A stretch of DNA of 64,000 nt from Pseudoalteromonas luteoviolacea S2607 (GTDB lineage: Bacteria > Pseudomonadota > Gammaproteobacteria > Enterobacterales > Alteromonadaceae), in the NCBI RefSeq assembly GCF_001625575.1, contig NZ_AUXV01000004.1, positions 1 to 64,000 on the forward strand, written 5' to 3'. Both the position numbers and the translations under genes were made by a program. The notes under the pieces are model-generated. The model had not been told where the DNA came from. It did not search any database and saw nothing but the letters and a program-made list of their open reading frames with translations. Within the stretch, counting starts at the first letter, position 1; each line of letters begins with the position of its first letter. Below are positions 34,283 through 44,400 of this stretch, in pieces.

Positions 34283-36121
34283 TTACATCTTGTTGGCTGG
34301 TGGGTTGTCACTCAGGCAGGCACTATTAGGTCGCTCAGATAGTCGCCTCCAAACGCCCCAGGGGTCTTGGCTGAATGAAAGGCTCGGAGCACTCCCACCA
34401 ACTATATACCATTCATTTTGATATTCATGGCAGTCTAATGAATCAATCACCATTTCTCCGGGTTGATCATAAAGTTTACTCGGGTCCCAATAACCATCTC
34501 GCACTGGTGGTGGTGGGGTGTGTGGGCCGTGTTCGAAAGCACATGTGTTGTCTGAATAAGAGAATTTAAGCTGAGCGCTCAAAGATACATAGGTTTCATC
34601 TGTGCTCGCTTTCAAAGCAGCTAAAGCGGTGTTTGCTTCGCTTGTGCATTCATACGTGCCATCGCTTGCTTTTAGTTGCGTAAATTGGCCATTGAGGTCG
34701 ACCGCGATACGATTTTGTGAAAGTACAAATTCATTAACGTCGGCTTGATTCGCTTCGTTATTGGTAACGACCAGTGACGTATTTGCGGAATAGTTATAGA
34801 AGTAAAATTGCTTTTTCCCTTGTTCGTCGTACGGCCCGCCTTCGCCTAACTCATAAATAGGCAAGTTAACCATAACTTGCTCTAACACCCTACCAAATTG
34901 CGATTGGTAAGAAATTACTCCATTACTTTGAAGGTCATTGAATACGGTTTGTGCGGCCATTTTTGCTTTATTAATCACAGCTTCTGAGTAAAAACCATAG
35001 TTTTTTAAAAGACTCAGGTAATTATTTATATCCCTCCAACTAAGTTGAGTATCATAAAAGCTGCCTTGAGCGGCCGCAGAAGTGAGTGTGTTGGTTACAT
35101 CTGGGATCTGCCTAATGTAACGAGCACCAAAATCATTTTGCTTTTGAAAACATGTCCAATCGTCTTCGAGATCTTCTTCGATAGAAACGCAGTGCTCAAA
35201 TACGTCTTGAGATCGCAAGATCTGATCTTTGGCTGCATATGGACCTCGGTTATACATAAAAGACATCAGCATGGATAGTGCGTCAGGATCTTTGGACTGT
35301 TGAAGGAATAAATGCATCGAGTCTTGTGACAAATCTGACCCTTGATTCCAAGGAAGTGAGCCGCTGACGATGGCGAGTGCTGAGCCATTGTAAAACCCAC
35401 TGCTGAGTGACGACCCTAAGATGTTTCTCGCAGGTCCTGTATGTGAACTAAGTACAGTTTTGGGGTCTAGGTTTTTAAAAGGCAGTGGAAACCCCCCACC
35501 TACTACTCCTTGTAGCTCCGCCCATGCACTCCCAGGGTACTCAATTTGCAATACGCCATCATCTTCGTCGACGCCTGCTGGCAGATCTTTACCAAGAGAG
35601 CTTTCTTGTAAGCCCTTTGATACAAAATAATTTGGGTTCATTTGTCTGTCAAAATAATCCCCAAAACGTTCTCCGGTTGCAAAGGGCTTGGTTAAATCGA
35701 ATGTCCCGTTAACACCCTTTCTTAGTCCGTACTGCATTTGAATTCGACTTGAAGCGCTGGCGTGAGCAAATGCGATTGCCCACAATTTATGTTCAACTAT
35801 TTCATCAGAAGAGGGGACCTCTCTAACACTGAGGTTAATTTGATTTGGAAATTCAGCCTGCCAGTCGATATGATAAAATTGCCCTGGTTTATTGCATCCC
35901 TCTCTATCGATATCGTAGCCTCCGTCTGGAGTTTCAATAATCTCGCAGTGGTAATTTACAGTGACTTTGTCGGCTAACAGAATTCGATAGTCAGGGTTTC
36001 CTTGAACGCTAGGTAGCAGCTGTTGGTATTCTTCTATATCAATGGTTTGTATGGCCGAAGCAGGATTATATAGTCCGCATAGTATGGCTGCATATAAAAC
36101 CTTTATTGAAGCTTTTTTCAT
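34283..36121 (-). CDS. Secreted lytic-transglycosylase-like protein
   Basis: The product has 612 residues with a signal peptide (residues 1-23, cleavage after NPASA). The central part has a lysozyme-like layout: YFVSKGLQESSLGKD (a Glu-Ser-Ser catalytic-type motif), DDGVLQIEYPGSAW and MLMSFMYNRGPYAAKDQ, which corresponds to the AYNAGPG motif of SLT-type enzymes. The C-terminal 100 residues hold SLDCHEYQNEWYIVGG, which could bind carbohydrate. It may cleave cell-wall or chitin-like glycans. It is larger than ordinary Slt proteins. Assignment rests on motif order only. Confidence 0.55.
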   Translation of the reverse strand: MKKASIKVLYAAILCGLYNPASAIQTIDIEEYQQLLPSVQGNPDYRILLADKVTVNYHCEIIETPDGGYDIDREGCNKPGQFYHIDWQAEFPNQINLSVREVPSSDEIVEHKLWAIAFAHASASSRIQMQYGLRKGVNGTFDLTKPFATGERFGDYFDRQMNPNYFVSKGLQESSLGKDLPAGVDEDDGVLQIEYPGSAWAELQGVVGGGFPLPFKNLDPKTVLSSHTGPARNILGSSLSSGFYNGSALAIVSGSLPWNQGSDLSQDSMHLFLQQSKDPDALSMLMSFMYNRGPYAAKDQILRSQDVFEHCVSIEEDLEDDWTCFQKQNDFGARYIRQIPDVTNTLTSAAAQGSFYDTQLSWRDINNYLSLLKNYGFYSEAVINKAKMAAQTVFNDLQSNGVISYQSQFGRVLEQVMVNLPIYELGEGGPYDEQGKKQFYFYNYSANTSLVVTNNEANQADVNEFVLSQNRIAVDLNGQFTQLKASDGTYECTSEANTALAALKASTDETYVSLSAQLKFSYSDNTCAFEHGPHTPPPPVRDGYWDPSKLYDQPGEMVIDSLDCHEYQNEWYIVGGSAPSLSFSQDPWGVWRRLSERPNSACLSDNPPANKM

Positions 36122-36873
36122 AATGTTCTTTCTCTTTTCATGTTGTATTTAGCACGCATTTTGACATCGCTGTCAGTATAAAATATACAATTTATTGTAT
36201 AAAAAACAAGCTGAATAATGTTGCGGGTTAAAATGCTGTTTAACGCTTTGAATTTGAACCGACTAGTTAAGGTATTATCAACCGCATGCTTGCAGCTCAG
36301 AAAGCTGCTTTCATCTGCGTGTCTGACGTGAGAAGTAATCGTGAATCGTTATTGGGAGAGTTATGAACACCTTCGATTCCTGATTGAATTGCTAGATGCT
36401 ACAGCACTGACTCCAGTGTCTTCTACTAGTGAGTTGGTAAAGAATTGCAAAAGGGCATAGTTATTCAATCGTCACTTTCTGCATGGATATTTTTCTGGAT
36501 TTAGTTCATAAGCTATTGTAATTATTATTTATATAGCTGGTGGGCTTTGGCTTGGCTTTTACAGCTCCCACCAACTTTTACCTCCCATTTGTACTTTTTT
36601 AATAATCTTTTTATAAATTTACTCTTTCTTTCGGTGTTTTAAAAAACGATGTAAATAACTGATGTGGCTTTTTATAATTTAATATTTTTATGATTTATTT
36701 TATTTTTGTTAATGTATTATTTTTCTTTTTGTCTTTAAGTTTTTGTATTGTTTTGTTATTAAGTTGGTTTTATTTTTGTTTGATTAATTTTTGCATAAGT
36801 TGTGTTGGGTAATTGACTGTTTGTAAATTCTGAGGTTACTTTAAATTGACATTAAAAATAAAAAGGAAGATTT
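36122..36873. other. Intergenic region upstream of the S41-like gene
   Basis: A plus-strand frame of 39 codons starting at GTG 36341 (VNRYWESYEHLRFL and on) might be a decayed gene end. The last 100 bases share GGGTAATTGACTG and a TTACTTTAAATT block with the leader of the decayed paralog at 17807, which suggests a common promoter or regulator. The region between is very T-rich. Confidence 0.4.
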
Positions 36874-38643
36874 ATGTTTAAAAGTGTTAGATTAATAAAT
36901 CCAATTATATTTTTGAGTGCATTTGCAGCTAATGCAGGTAACGACCAAGCCAGTGAATATGAACTAGACCGAATAGAAGCCTTCGCTAAAATCTCTAATA
37001 TTGTAGAGTATTATCATCCGAGTGAATCAGTTAAAACAACGGATTGGGAAGCTTTTTCTAAGTATGGAACCCATTATATTCAGCAAAATTTATCCCAGGA
37101 CTTTACCACGCAACTAACTCATTTATTTGGAAAATTGGCACCACATGTAACTTTTAACGACTACCTCACCGAGCCGGAGAGATTGAATCGTGAAAGCGAA
37201 GTTATAGGGTGGGTAAATAATGGTTATCCTGGTAAACGCGGCCATTATTTATTTAGTAGGAAATTAAATTCTATAAAATATGGAGAACTACATACGGAGC
37301 CTTTTTTACCTCAGCAACAGGTATATTATACTGAGGTAAATGGTGTATATGTTAGGGTGCCAATGCTTCTTTTGGCAAACACCTCAGCAAAAGAGGGCGT
37401 GCCATATAAAGCACCTGATAATGTTGATATTCCAAACACGCTTGAAAATCCATATTACTGTTTTGGTAATATGAGCAAAGTCTGGGGAGTCATGGAGCAT
37501 TTTGGTCAATATTTTCATCATATTCCAGTTAACTGGAAGTCAGAGTTGAGACCTCTATTGACTGCCTGTCTGACCCAAGACGGACAAAAAATTGGTGATG
37601 CACTGAAATACTCGTTAACGAAGTTACAAGATAATCATATACGTTTATTTTCGTATGACATTCCAGTTCAATATCATTGGCCAGATATCGGATTTGAGAT
37701 GGTTGAGGGCAAACCCGTCTTGATATACAAAGGCGAGGGTATCGAAGGAATGGAAATTGGTGACGAGCTTGTTGCTGTTGATGGTCAGAACATTCATGAA
37801 CTGATTAAAGAAAAGGTGGACTATTCTATGGCCTCCGAAAAAACGGCTGAAAGCATTGTGTTAGGCACTCAAGCTATGCTGAGAGCTAATCCGACGGATA
37901 CCATTACATTAGACATTAAAAGTAAAGATAATCAACTGTCGTCACTGCAACTTAAGACTGATAAATTATATTATCAAAACTACGGACGCACCATAAATAG
38001 GTACATACACAGCGGCCAAGCCATGCATCAAATATTGGATAACAACATTCACTATTTTGACTTAAGTCAGGTAACAAATGAAGCACTTCCTATTTATATT
38101 CAAAAACTTGAACAAGCTAACGGGATAATTGTTGACCTTCGCGATTATCCAGACGATTGGTTTGCTTGGCAGAATTTTTTAATGGCAATACATGACGGTA
38201 AAATAGAAGGTCCAGCCCTATACAATCGTATACCCAACCACCCTGACTATGAACAGAGGTATGTACACAGAGTTAATGTGGCAAGGCTAGGAGCTAGTAA
38301 GGTACTGAACAAACCAATGGTCGTTTTAAGTAGTCGGTATAGTGTTAGCCGCAATGAATTTGTATTAGCCTTTTTCCAAAACCTAAATATTCCTGTTGTT
38401 GGCGAAGTGACAGAAGGGATAAATGGAGATGTGACAGAGTTATTTTACGGTGGTGGCGGGCCGAATAGAATGGTGGTTTCTTTTACAGGTACTGAAGCTC
38501 GTCAGGCTGATGGAAGTAAACTGATTGGTGTGGGTGTGCAACCTGATGTGCTTGTATACCCAACTGTGGAAGATATTAGAAACAATACTGATGTGATTAA
38601 AAATACGGCACTTACATATGTTCAGTCGTTAATAAAAAAATAA
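36874..38643 (+). CDS. Secreted S41-family peptidase-like protein with PDZ domain
   Basis: The product has 589 residues with a signal peptide (cleavage after AANA, about residue 21). Residues 25-180 are specific to this pair of paralogs (NIVEYYHPSESV, HVTFNDYLTEPE). A PDZ-like segment has GIEGMEIGDELVAVDGQ. The S41 core has IIVDLRDYPDDW and RYSVSRNEFVLAFFQN, where the Ser three before Glu matches the catalytic Ser of tail-specific proteases. It ends with ADGSKLIGVGVQPDV, typical of the family. AAAGGAAG lies upstream of the ATG. It probably cleaves peptides in the periplasm or outside. The broken copy is at 17807-19582. Confidence 0.85.
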   Translation: MFKSVRLINPIIFLSAFAANAGNDQASEYELDRIEAFAKISNIVEYYHPSESVKTTDWEAFSKYGTHYIQQNLSQDFTTQLTHLFGKLAPHVTFNDYLTEPERLNRESEVIGWVNNGYPGKRGHYLFSRKLNSIKYGELHTEPFLPQQQVYYTEVNGVYVRVPMLLLANTSAKEGVPYKAPDNVDIPNTLENPYYCFGNMSKVWGVMEHFGQYFHHIPVNWKSELRPLLTACLTQDGQKIGDALKYSLTKLQDNHIRLFSYDIPVQYHWPDIGFEMVEGKPVLIYKGEGIEGMEIGDELVAVDGQNIHELIKEKVDYSMASEKTAESIVLGTQAMLRANPTDTITLDIKSKDNQLSSLQLKTDKLYYQNYGRTINRYIHSGQAMHQILDNNIHYFDLSQVTNEALPIYIQKLEQANGIIVDLRDYPDDWFAWQNFLMAIHDGKIEGPALYNRIPNHPDYEQRYVHRVNVARLGASKVLNKPMVVLSSRYSVSRNEFVLAFFQNLNIPVVGEVTEGINGDVTELFYGGGGPNRMVVSFTGTEARQADGSKLIGVGVQPDVLVYPTVEDIRNNTDVIKNTALTYVQSLIKK

Positions 38644-38666
38644 CTTGATATATGGATGTACAATAT

Positions 38667-38704
38667 AAAGGCCTGCTAGATCGCTTGTTATCAAGTAGGT
38701 CTTT
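38667..38704 (+). terminator. Probable terminator
   Basis: AAAGGCCTGCTAGA (38667-38680) pairs, with G-U pairs, with TCAAGTAGGTCTTT, followed by T. It resembles the terminator after the decayed paralog (19592-19622). Confidence 0.6.
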
Positions 38705-38928
38705 TATCTGAATCTTAAGCTTTATTTTGTCTACCTTACATCTTGTCCTTGAATTGGCCACGTATTAACGGCCATTCGTAGAATTTTTGAGACTTTGGTT
38801 TTGCTGTTGAATACCCTAGGAGTAAGATGAAATCTAACAAGTATGATATGTGAAATCAGGAAGTTAGAATTTTATTGCCGCAACATGTGTGCCTGATTGG
38901 TCAGGTTTTGCTTTTGGGAAGTATTTTT

Positions 38929-40971
38929 ATGATTAAAAAACTCAATTCGATTAAGTCACTTAGCTGTATGTTATTGCCTTCGCTCATGGTCATTTGGCAT
39001 TCGGAGGCGTCAGCAAATAATAATGAGTTAAGTGGTTTAGTGCCAGACGACTACTTTGATTTTGTATTTATGAGCGAGCCGCAAATCGCGCCAGATGATG
39101 ACACAATCTTATTTGTGAAAAGAACAGTAAATGGAGATGCAAGTGGTCGTAATAGTCAGATCTATAAAGTGAACAAATCTGGCATGGTTTCTGAGTTTAC
39201 ACAAGGCACTGGTGATCGCGCACCAAGGTGGTCTTCAGATGGTAATAAAGTTGCATTTATTCGCGCTGTTGATGGCCAATCTCAAGTTTTCATGATGCCA
39301 ACCAATGGTGGCGAAGCTAAGCAGATTACAGCATTGACACAAAGCCTTTCTAGCTTTGAGTGGCTGCCGTCAGGTGACAAACTACTTTTGACACTGAGCG
39401 TTAACGCTGAAGAGGAAAAATCAAATGCTACTGCCGATTCGGCTTCACAAAGCATTGCAGCACAACGTGCGAAACCTGACATCGTTGTTGTAAAGCATGC
39501 CAAGTATATGGGCAATGGGTCTGGCTATTTAAGCGACAAGCGCAGGCACCTGTTTTTATTTGATATAAAAACGAGTGAATTAACGCAGTTAACCTCTGGT
39601 GAAAATTGGAACGCGAATAGCCCAGTTGTGTCTAGCGATGGCAAATATGTTTATTTTCACGCAAATAGAACTGGCCTAGAATATGAAGGCGATTCAAATT
39701 CAGATATTTTCCGTCTAGAAATCGCGACAAAAACAATCACCGCATTGACTCATCATGAGCATGCACAATATAGCGTTAGCTTATCCAAGCATGATGATTT
39801 GATGGCATACGTACACCAAGAAGACACGTATGAACAAGCAGATTTGATCGTCACAGGAAAAAACGCGAAAGTTAAAAACCTTACCCAAAACTTTGATAGA
39901 AACGCATCACATGCAATTTGGGCACCGGACAACCAGAAACTTTACTTTACAACCAATGACCATGGCGCTAAAAGGCTCTTTTCTGTGTCCGTAATAACCG
40001 GCGAAGTAACCAAACTAATTGACGAAAATAGAAGTATTAAAAATTTAGCTGTGTCCAATAATGGTGAATACTTAGTTTTTACAGTGGAGAGTTCAACTGA
40101 GTTACCGGAGCTATATCGATATCACATTAAATCAGAAGTGCTTACTCAGCTCACAAAGTTTAATGAAGTACTTCTCTCTAAAAAAGATATGTCGCCAGCG
40201 CAGTCGCTTTGGTTTACCAATGAAAAGGGTATGGAAGTTCAAGGCTTTATTCACAAGCCTCTGAATTTCGATAAAAATAAATCCTACCCACTGGTTTTGA
40301 ATATTAAGGGGGGCCCCGGTGGTATGTGGGGACATCAGTGGTTTCATGAAAACCAGATGTATGCTGCACAAGGCTACGCAGTTGCCTATGTAAATTATAG
40401 GGGAAGCAGCGGTTATGGCACCGCGCATAGCAAGGCTGTGCGTAAGGATTATGGAGGTGCCGATTACAGAGATAACATGCAATTTCTTGATGAAGTACTT
40501 GCGCAAAATAAGTGGATAAACAAAGAGTCGTTGTATATTACTGGCGGTAGTCATGGAGGATTCTTAACAAATTGGATTACAACCAAAACCGGCCGCTTTA
40601 AAGCTGCTGTAACTCAGCGTAGCGTCAGTTCATGGATATCCGAGGCGGGTACTCAAGAATACACGCCAACTCAGATGACGAAAGAGTTTGGCGGTAACTT
40701 GTGGACCAATTTTGATGCGTATTGGGACCGTTCACCACTTAAGTATGCGGATAAAGTTTCAACACCAACGCTAATCATTCATAGCGATGCAGATATGATT
40801 ACGCCAATTGGGCAAGGGCAAGAGTGGTTTTATGCATTAAAAGCTAACGACGTGCCTGTTGAAATGGTGATATTCAAAGGTGAAACGCACTCCCTTTCTC
40901 GCACTGGGACTCCTACAAACCTAGTAGAAAGGTTAACGCGTATAATGGACTGGTTTTCTCGCTATCACTAG
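38929..40971 (+). CDS. S9-family prolyl oligopeptidase/acylaminoacyl peptidase-like protein
   Basis: The start at 38929 is chosen because GGGAAG lies seven bases upstream and a signal peptide follows (cleavage after SEASA, about residue 32); the product has about 680 residues. An N-terminal beta-propeller with TolB-like repeats (PRWSSDGNKVAFIR, SPVVSSDGKYVYFHANR) covers 45-420. The alpha/beta-hydrolase domain has the triad: Ser in GGSHGGFLT, Asp in IIHSDADMITP and His in KGETHSLSR. It cleaves short peptides, often after proline, in the periplasm. No operon partner is seen. Confidence 0.92.
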   Translation: MIKKLNSIKSLSCMLLPSLMVIWHSEASANNNELSGLVPDDYFDFVFMSEPQIAPDDDTILFVKRTVNGDASGRNSQIYKVNKSGMVSEFTQGTGDRAPRWSSDGNKVAFIRAVDGQSQVFMMPTNGGEAKQITALTQSLSSFEWLPSGDKLLLTLSVNAEEEKSNATADSASQSIAAQRAKPDIVVVKHAKYMGNGSGYLSDKRRHLFLFDIKTSELTQLTSGENWNANSPVVSSDGKYVYFHANRTGLEYEGDSNSDIFRLEIATKTITALTHHEHAQYSVSLSKHDDLMAYVHQEDTYEQADLIVTGKNAKVKNLTQNFDRNASHAIWAPDNQKLYFTTNDHGAKRLFSVSVITGEVTKLIDENRSIKNLAVSNNGEYLVFTVESSTELPELYRYHIKSEVLTQLTKFNEVLLSKKDMSPAQSLWFTNEKGMEVQGFIHKPLNFDKNKSYPLVLNIKGGPGGMWGHQWFHENQMYAAQGYAVAYVNYRGSSGYGTAHSKAVRKDYGGADYRDNMQFLDEVLAQNKWINKESLYITGGSHGGFLTNWITTKTGRFKAAVTQRSVSSWISEAGTQEYTPTQMTKEFGGNLWTNFDAYWDRSPLKYADKVSTPTLIIHSDADMITPIGQGQEWFYALKANDVPVEMVIFKGETHSLSRTGTPTNLVERLTRIMDWFSRYH

Positions 40972-41482
40972 TAATGGCTGGTTTGACCCAAGGTTTTAAC
41001 TTGGGTCAAACTGTACAATACAGTGAGGTATGAGAAGTGTTTTATATTCCAATCTTAAATTTTCTCAGACAAATTCATTCAACCTCTAGTGCTTTGAGAT
41101 TCGGCAGCCTTATGCAAGTACAAGGAGTATCTTAGCTAAGCGGTAAAACTCATTCTTAAGTGCTGTTTCCATTTTTGTGAATTTCATTATGGCACTCTAC
41201 GAAAACGTACATGCGTATTTATGATGCGTTAAAGAGAATCGCAACATACGCATTCCTTGGTATAGTTAAAGCAAGTCCCGCTCCGACAGTTTGAAAATGA
41301 GCAGGGAGATAAATGGCCGTGTATGTGGGCTTCTGTGGTGAGGTGTGTGCAGAGTGGGTATCACGCATCGAACTTTATGCATTTTTATAGAATAAACAAT
41401 AAAATGCGTAGAAATAGTGGACATTATAAACTAGCCTATTAGAACGAGAACTTTAATTCGATACCAAAAGCGGTAGTAGATA
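40972..41482. other. Intergenic region
   Basis: TTGACCCAAGGTTTTAACTTGGGTCAAA at 40983-41010 forms a hairpin (TTTGACCCAAG/CTTGGGTCAAA), a probable terminator for the peptidase gene. The rest is the AT-rich leader of the sensor kinase with no gene seen. Confidence 0.6.
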
Positions 41483-44400
41483 ATGTCCATGGGTAAACGG
41501 CTTGCGATAGTACTTCATATTGTTTGGATATTAGTGGCTGTGACACCGAGCATATGCCTTGGTAGCATTCCAATACTTGCTAACCAATATTCAGTGAAAA
41601 AACTGACTGCTGAAGAGGGATTCGCCTCTTCTGAAATCTATTCAATTATCCAAGATCAGCAAGGTTTTCTCTGGTTTGGCACTGCTGAAAATGGTGTCAT
41701 GCGTTACGACGGGCGCAAAGTTACACTGTTTGAATTCGACAGCGACAATATAAATGGCTTGTCTCATAATGATGCTGGCAATTTGATGTTGGATAGAAAT
41801 GGCGATATATGGGTTGGTACATGGGGGGGAGGGGCAAACCGCTATGATCCCAAAACGGGTCAGTTTGAGAATTTTATTCACGATCCCAAAAGATCCGATT
41901 CAATTTCTGCAAATAGAATACAGTCCCTGTATCATGATTTAGACGGTTCTATTTGGTTAGGGTCATATGACAAAGGCTTAAACCGGTTCATTGAAAACGA
42001 TCGTTTTGAGCATGTTCAGGTGGGCTCAAGTATTGCTCAAGGTTTGTCACACAATCGCATCTGGGATATAGAAAATAATGACAAAGGTAGCTTGTGGGTT
42101 GCAACAAGTTATGGCTTAAACTTGTATGATAAACAACAGAATACCTTTCGATATTTTTTCCCAGATCCTAGCAATGACACGCCTACGGGGGCCAATGAGA
42201 TAAGGCATATTTTAAAGACTTCAAAAGGGGAGCTTTTTGTAGGTACACAGCAAGGCCCTTTTTCATTTGATCCCATAACTGGAGAGTTTTCGGAAATTGG
42301 TGTGATTGGGAAGGTTCATTTAGGGCAAGTGAACTCAATGATTGAAGACCAAGATGGTTATATTTGGTTTGTTACCAGTAAAGGTGTTTTTAGAAAGTCT
42401 AATATAGGTGAACAACTGGTCCAGTTAGAGCTTGAGCATAACAATGGGCTCAGAATCATATTTGAAGATAGCGCAAAAACCATCTGGATCACCAATGAAG
42501 TACATGGAATATTTAAGCTGGTTCCACACCGTAAATTCAAATCAATCAATAGCCCTGATTTGATAGCACCCAATGGCATAACCACAGATAAAAATGGCGA
42601 TCTCTTAATTGCAAATTCTGAGTCTCGTTTATTGAAATGGGAAGTGTCTTCACAAACTTTGCACCAATTGTCTCCCCCCGTTTTTAATGAACAAAATGGG
42701 TTTGAAAGCAACGCTTTACTTGAACGCCCCGTTTTATATTTGGACAGCCAGAATATACTCTGGATGGCTCTAGATAAAGGAATAGCCAAGTTTAATTTAG
42801 ATACTAAAACAAGTGAATTAATTAGGTACCCTAGCACCGAACCTTACTATAGAGAATTTAGAGAAATTCGCGCACTGTCCTCGGATAAGCACGGCAACTT
42901 ATGGATTGGAACATACAAAAATGGGGTGTATCTTTATACACCAAGCACAAATATTTTTAAGCATTTAGATGCATCTTATGGACTGTCACACCCTGAAGTA
43001 TTAACAATTTACAAAGACAAATCTCAGAATATCTGGGTTGGCACAGGGGACGGTGTAAATTTGTGGGTAGAGTCTAGTGAGAAGTTTAAATCGTTTGTGA
43101 ATGATGCATACAAAACAGATAGCTTGTTGGGCAGTATTGTGCAAGACATTCATCAATCACAAGACGGTGCTATTTGGATAGCAACTCAGCAAGGACTGAA
43201 TTTGTACCAAGCACAAAAGAATGGTTTTAAACATTACAGCACACAAAATGGGTTGCCAAGTAATTTGATCCGGGCGATTTCGGATGATAAAGAGGGTAAT
43301 TTGTGGCTAACGACGAATAAAGGTATCACGAAGTTTTCTCCTTCAACGGGGGAAGTGCGCAATTTCGATAGCCGCAATGGAGTGCTCGGCTTAAATTACT
43401 ACCCAAGTAGTCTGATCAAAGGGAAAAATCAGACTCTTTTTACGAGTAGCCAGCGAGGTGTTGAATACTTTAGTACTCAACCATTAAAGTCAAATCGCAG
43501 TGACCCCAATTTGGTTTTGACTGGATTTAATAAAATGGGCCAACCCGTCAGGCTAGAGAGGCCCTATGCGTATGTAAACGACATTTATATCTCTTATCTT
43601 GATTACATTTTTTCCTTTGAATTCTCAGTTTTGGACTTTGTGTCTCCCAGTAAAAACCAGTATGCATACAAACTGGAAGGCTACGATGATAACTGGATAG
43701 AAATAGGGAATAGAAATACAGCCTCATTTACTAATTTAGATGGCGGAACCTACACATTTCAGGTTAAGGCCACAAATAGTAATGGGCATTGGGGCGAGAA
43801 TATTTTGTCTATCCGATTGCATGTTGCACCGCCTCCTTGGAAGACATGGTGGGCCTACTGTTTATATGTATTGGCCATTGCCATGGTTGTTTTTACCGTT
43901 ATTTACTTACGTACAAAGCTACAAAAAGCGGAGATAGACAGACAAAAGCAGTTTGTGATTCAACTCGAAAAGCAGGTATCGGAAAAAACAGCGTCACTTA
44001 AAATGCAGGCTAAAGACTTAGAAATCGCGTTAAAAAAAGCAGAGGAAGTGACGCGCTTAAAGTCAGAGTTTTTGGCTAATATGAGTCACGAAATCAGAAC
44101 ACCAATGAATGGTGTTCTAGGTATGTTAGAGCTTTTGAAGCATAGTAGTTTAACACCAGAGCAGGCCCATTCGGTTAATATAGCAAGTACAAGTGCGCAT
44201 TCTTTGCTGACTTTGATTAATGATATTTTGGACTTTTCTAAGATAGAGGCAGACAAACTCGAGTTGGAACTCATCGACTTCGACTTAAAGCAGATGGTTG
44301 AACAGTTATGTGAGTCGATGGCGTTGTCTGCTCAGTCTAAGGGAGTCAGTATTATTGTTGATTTGGTAGATGTAAATTCACCAATGGTCAATTCAGATCC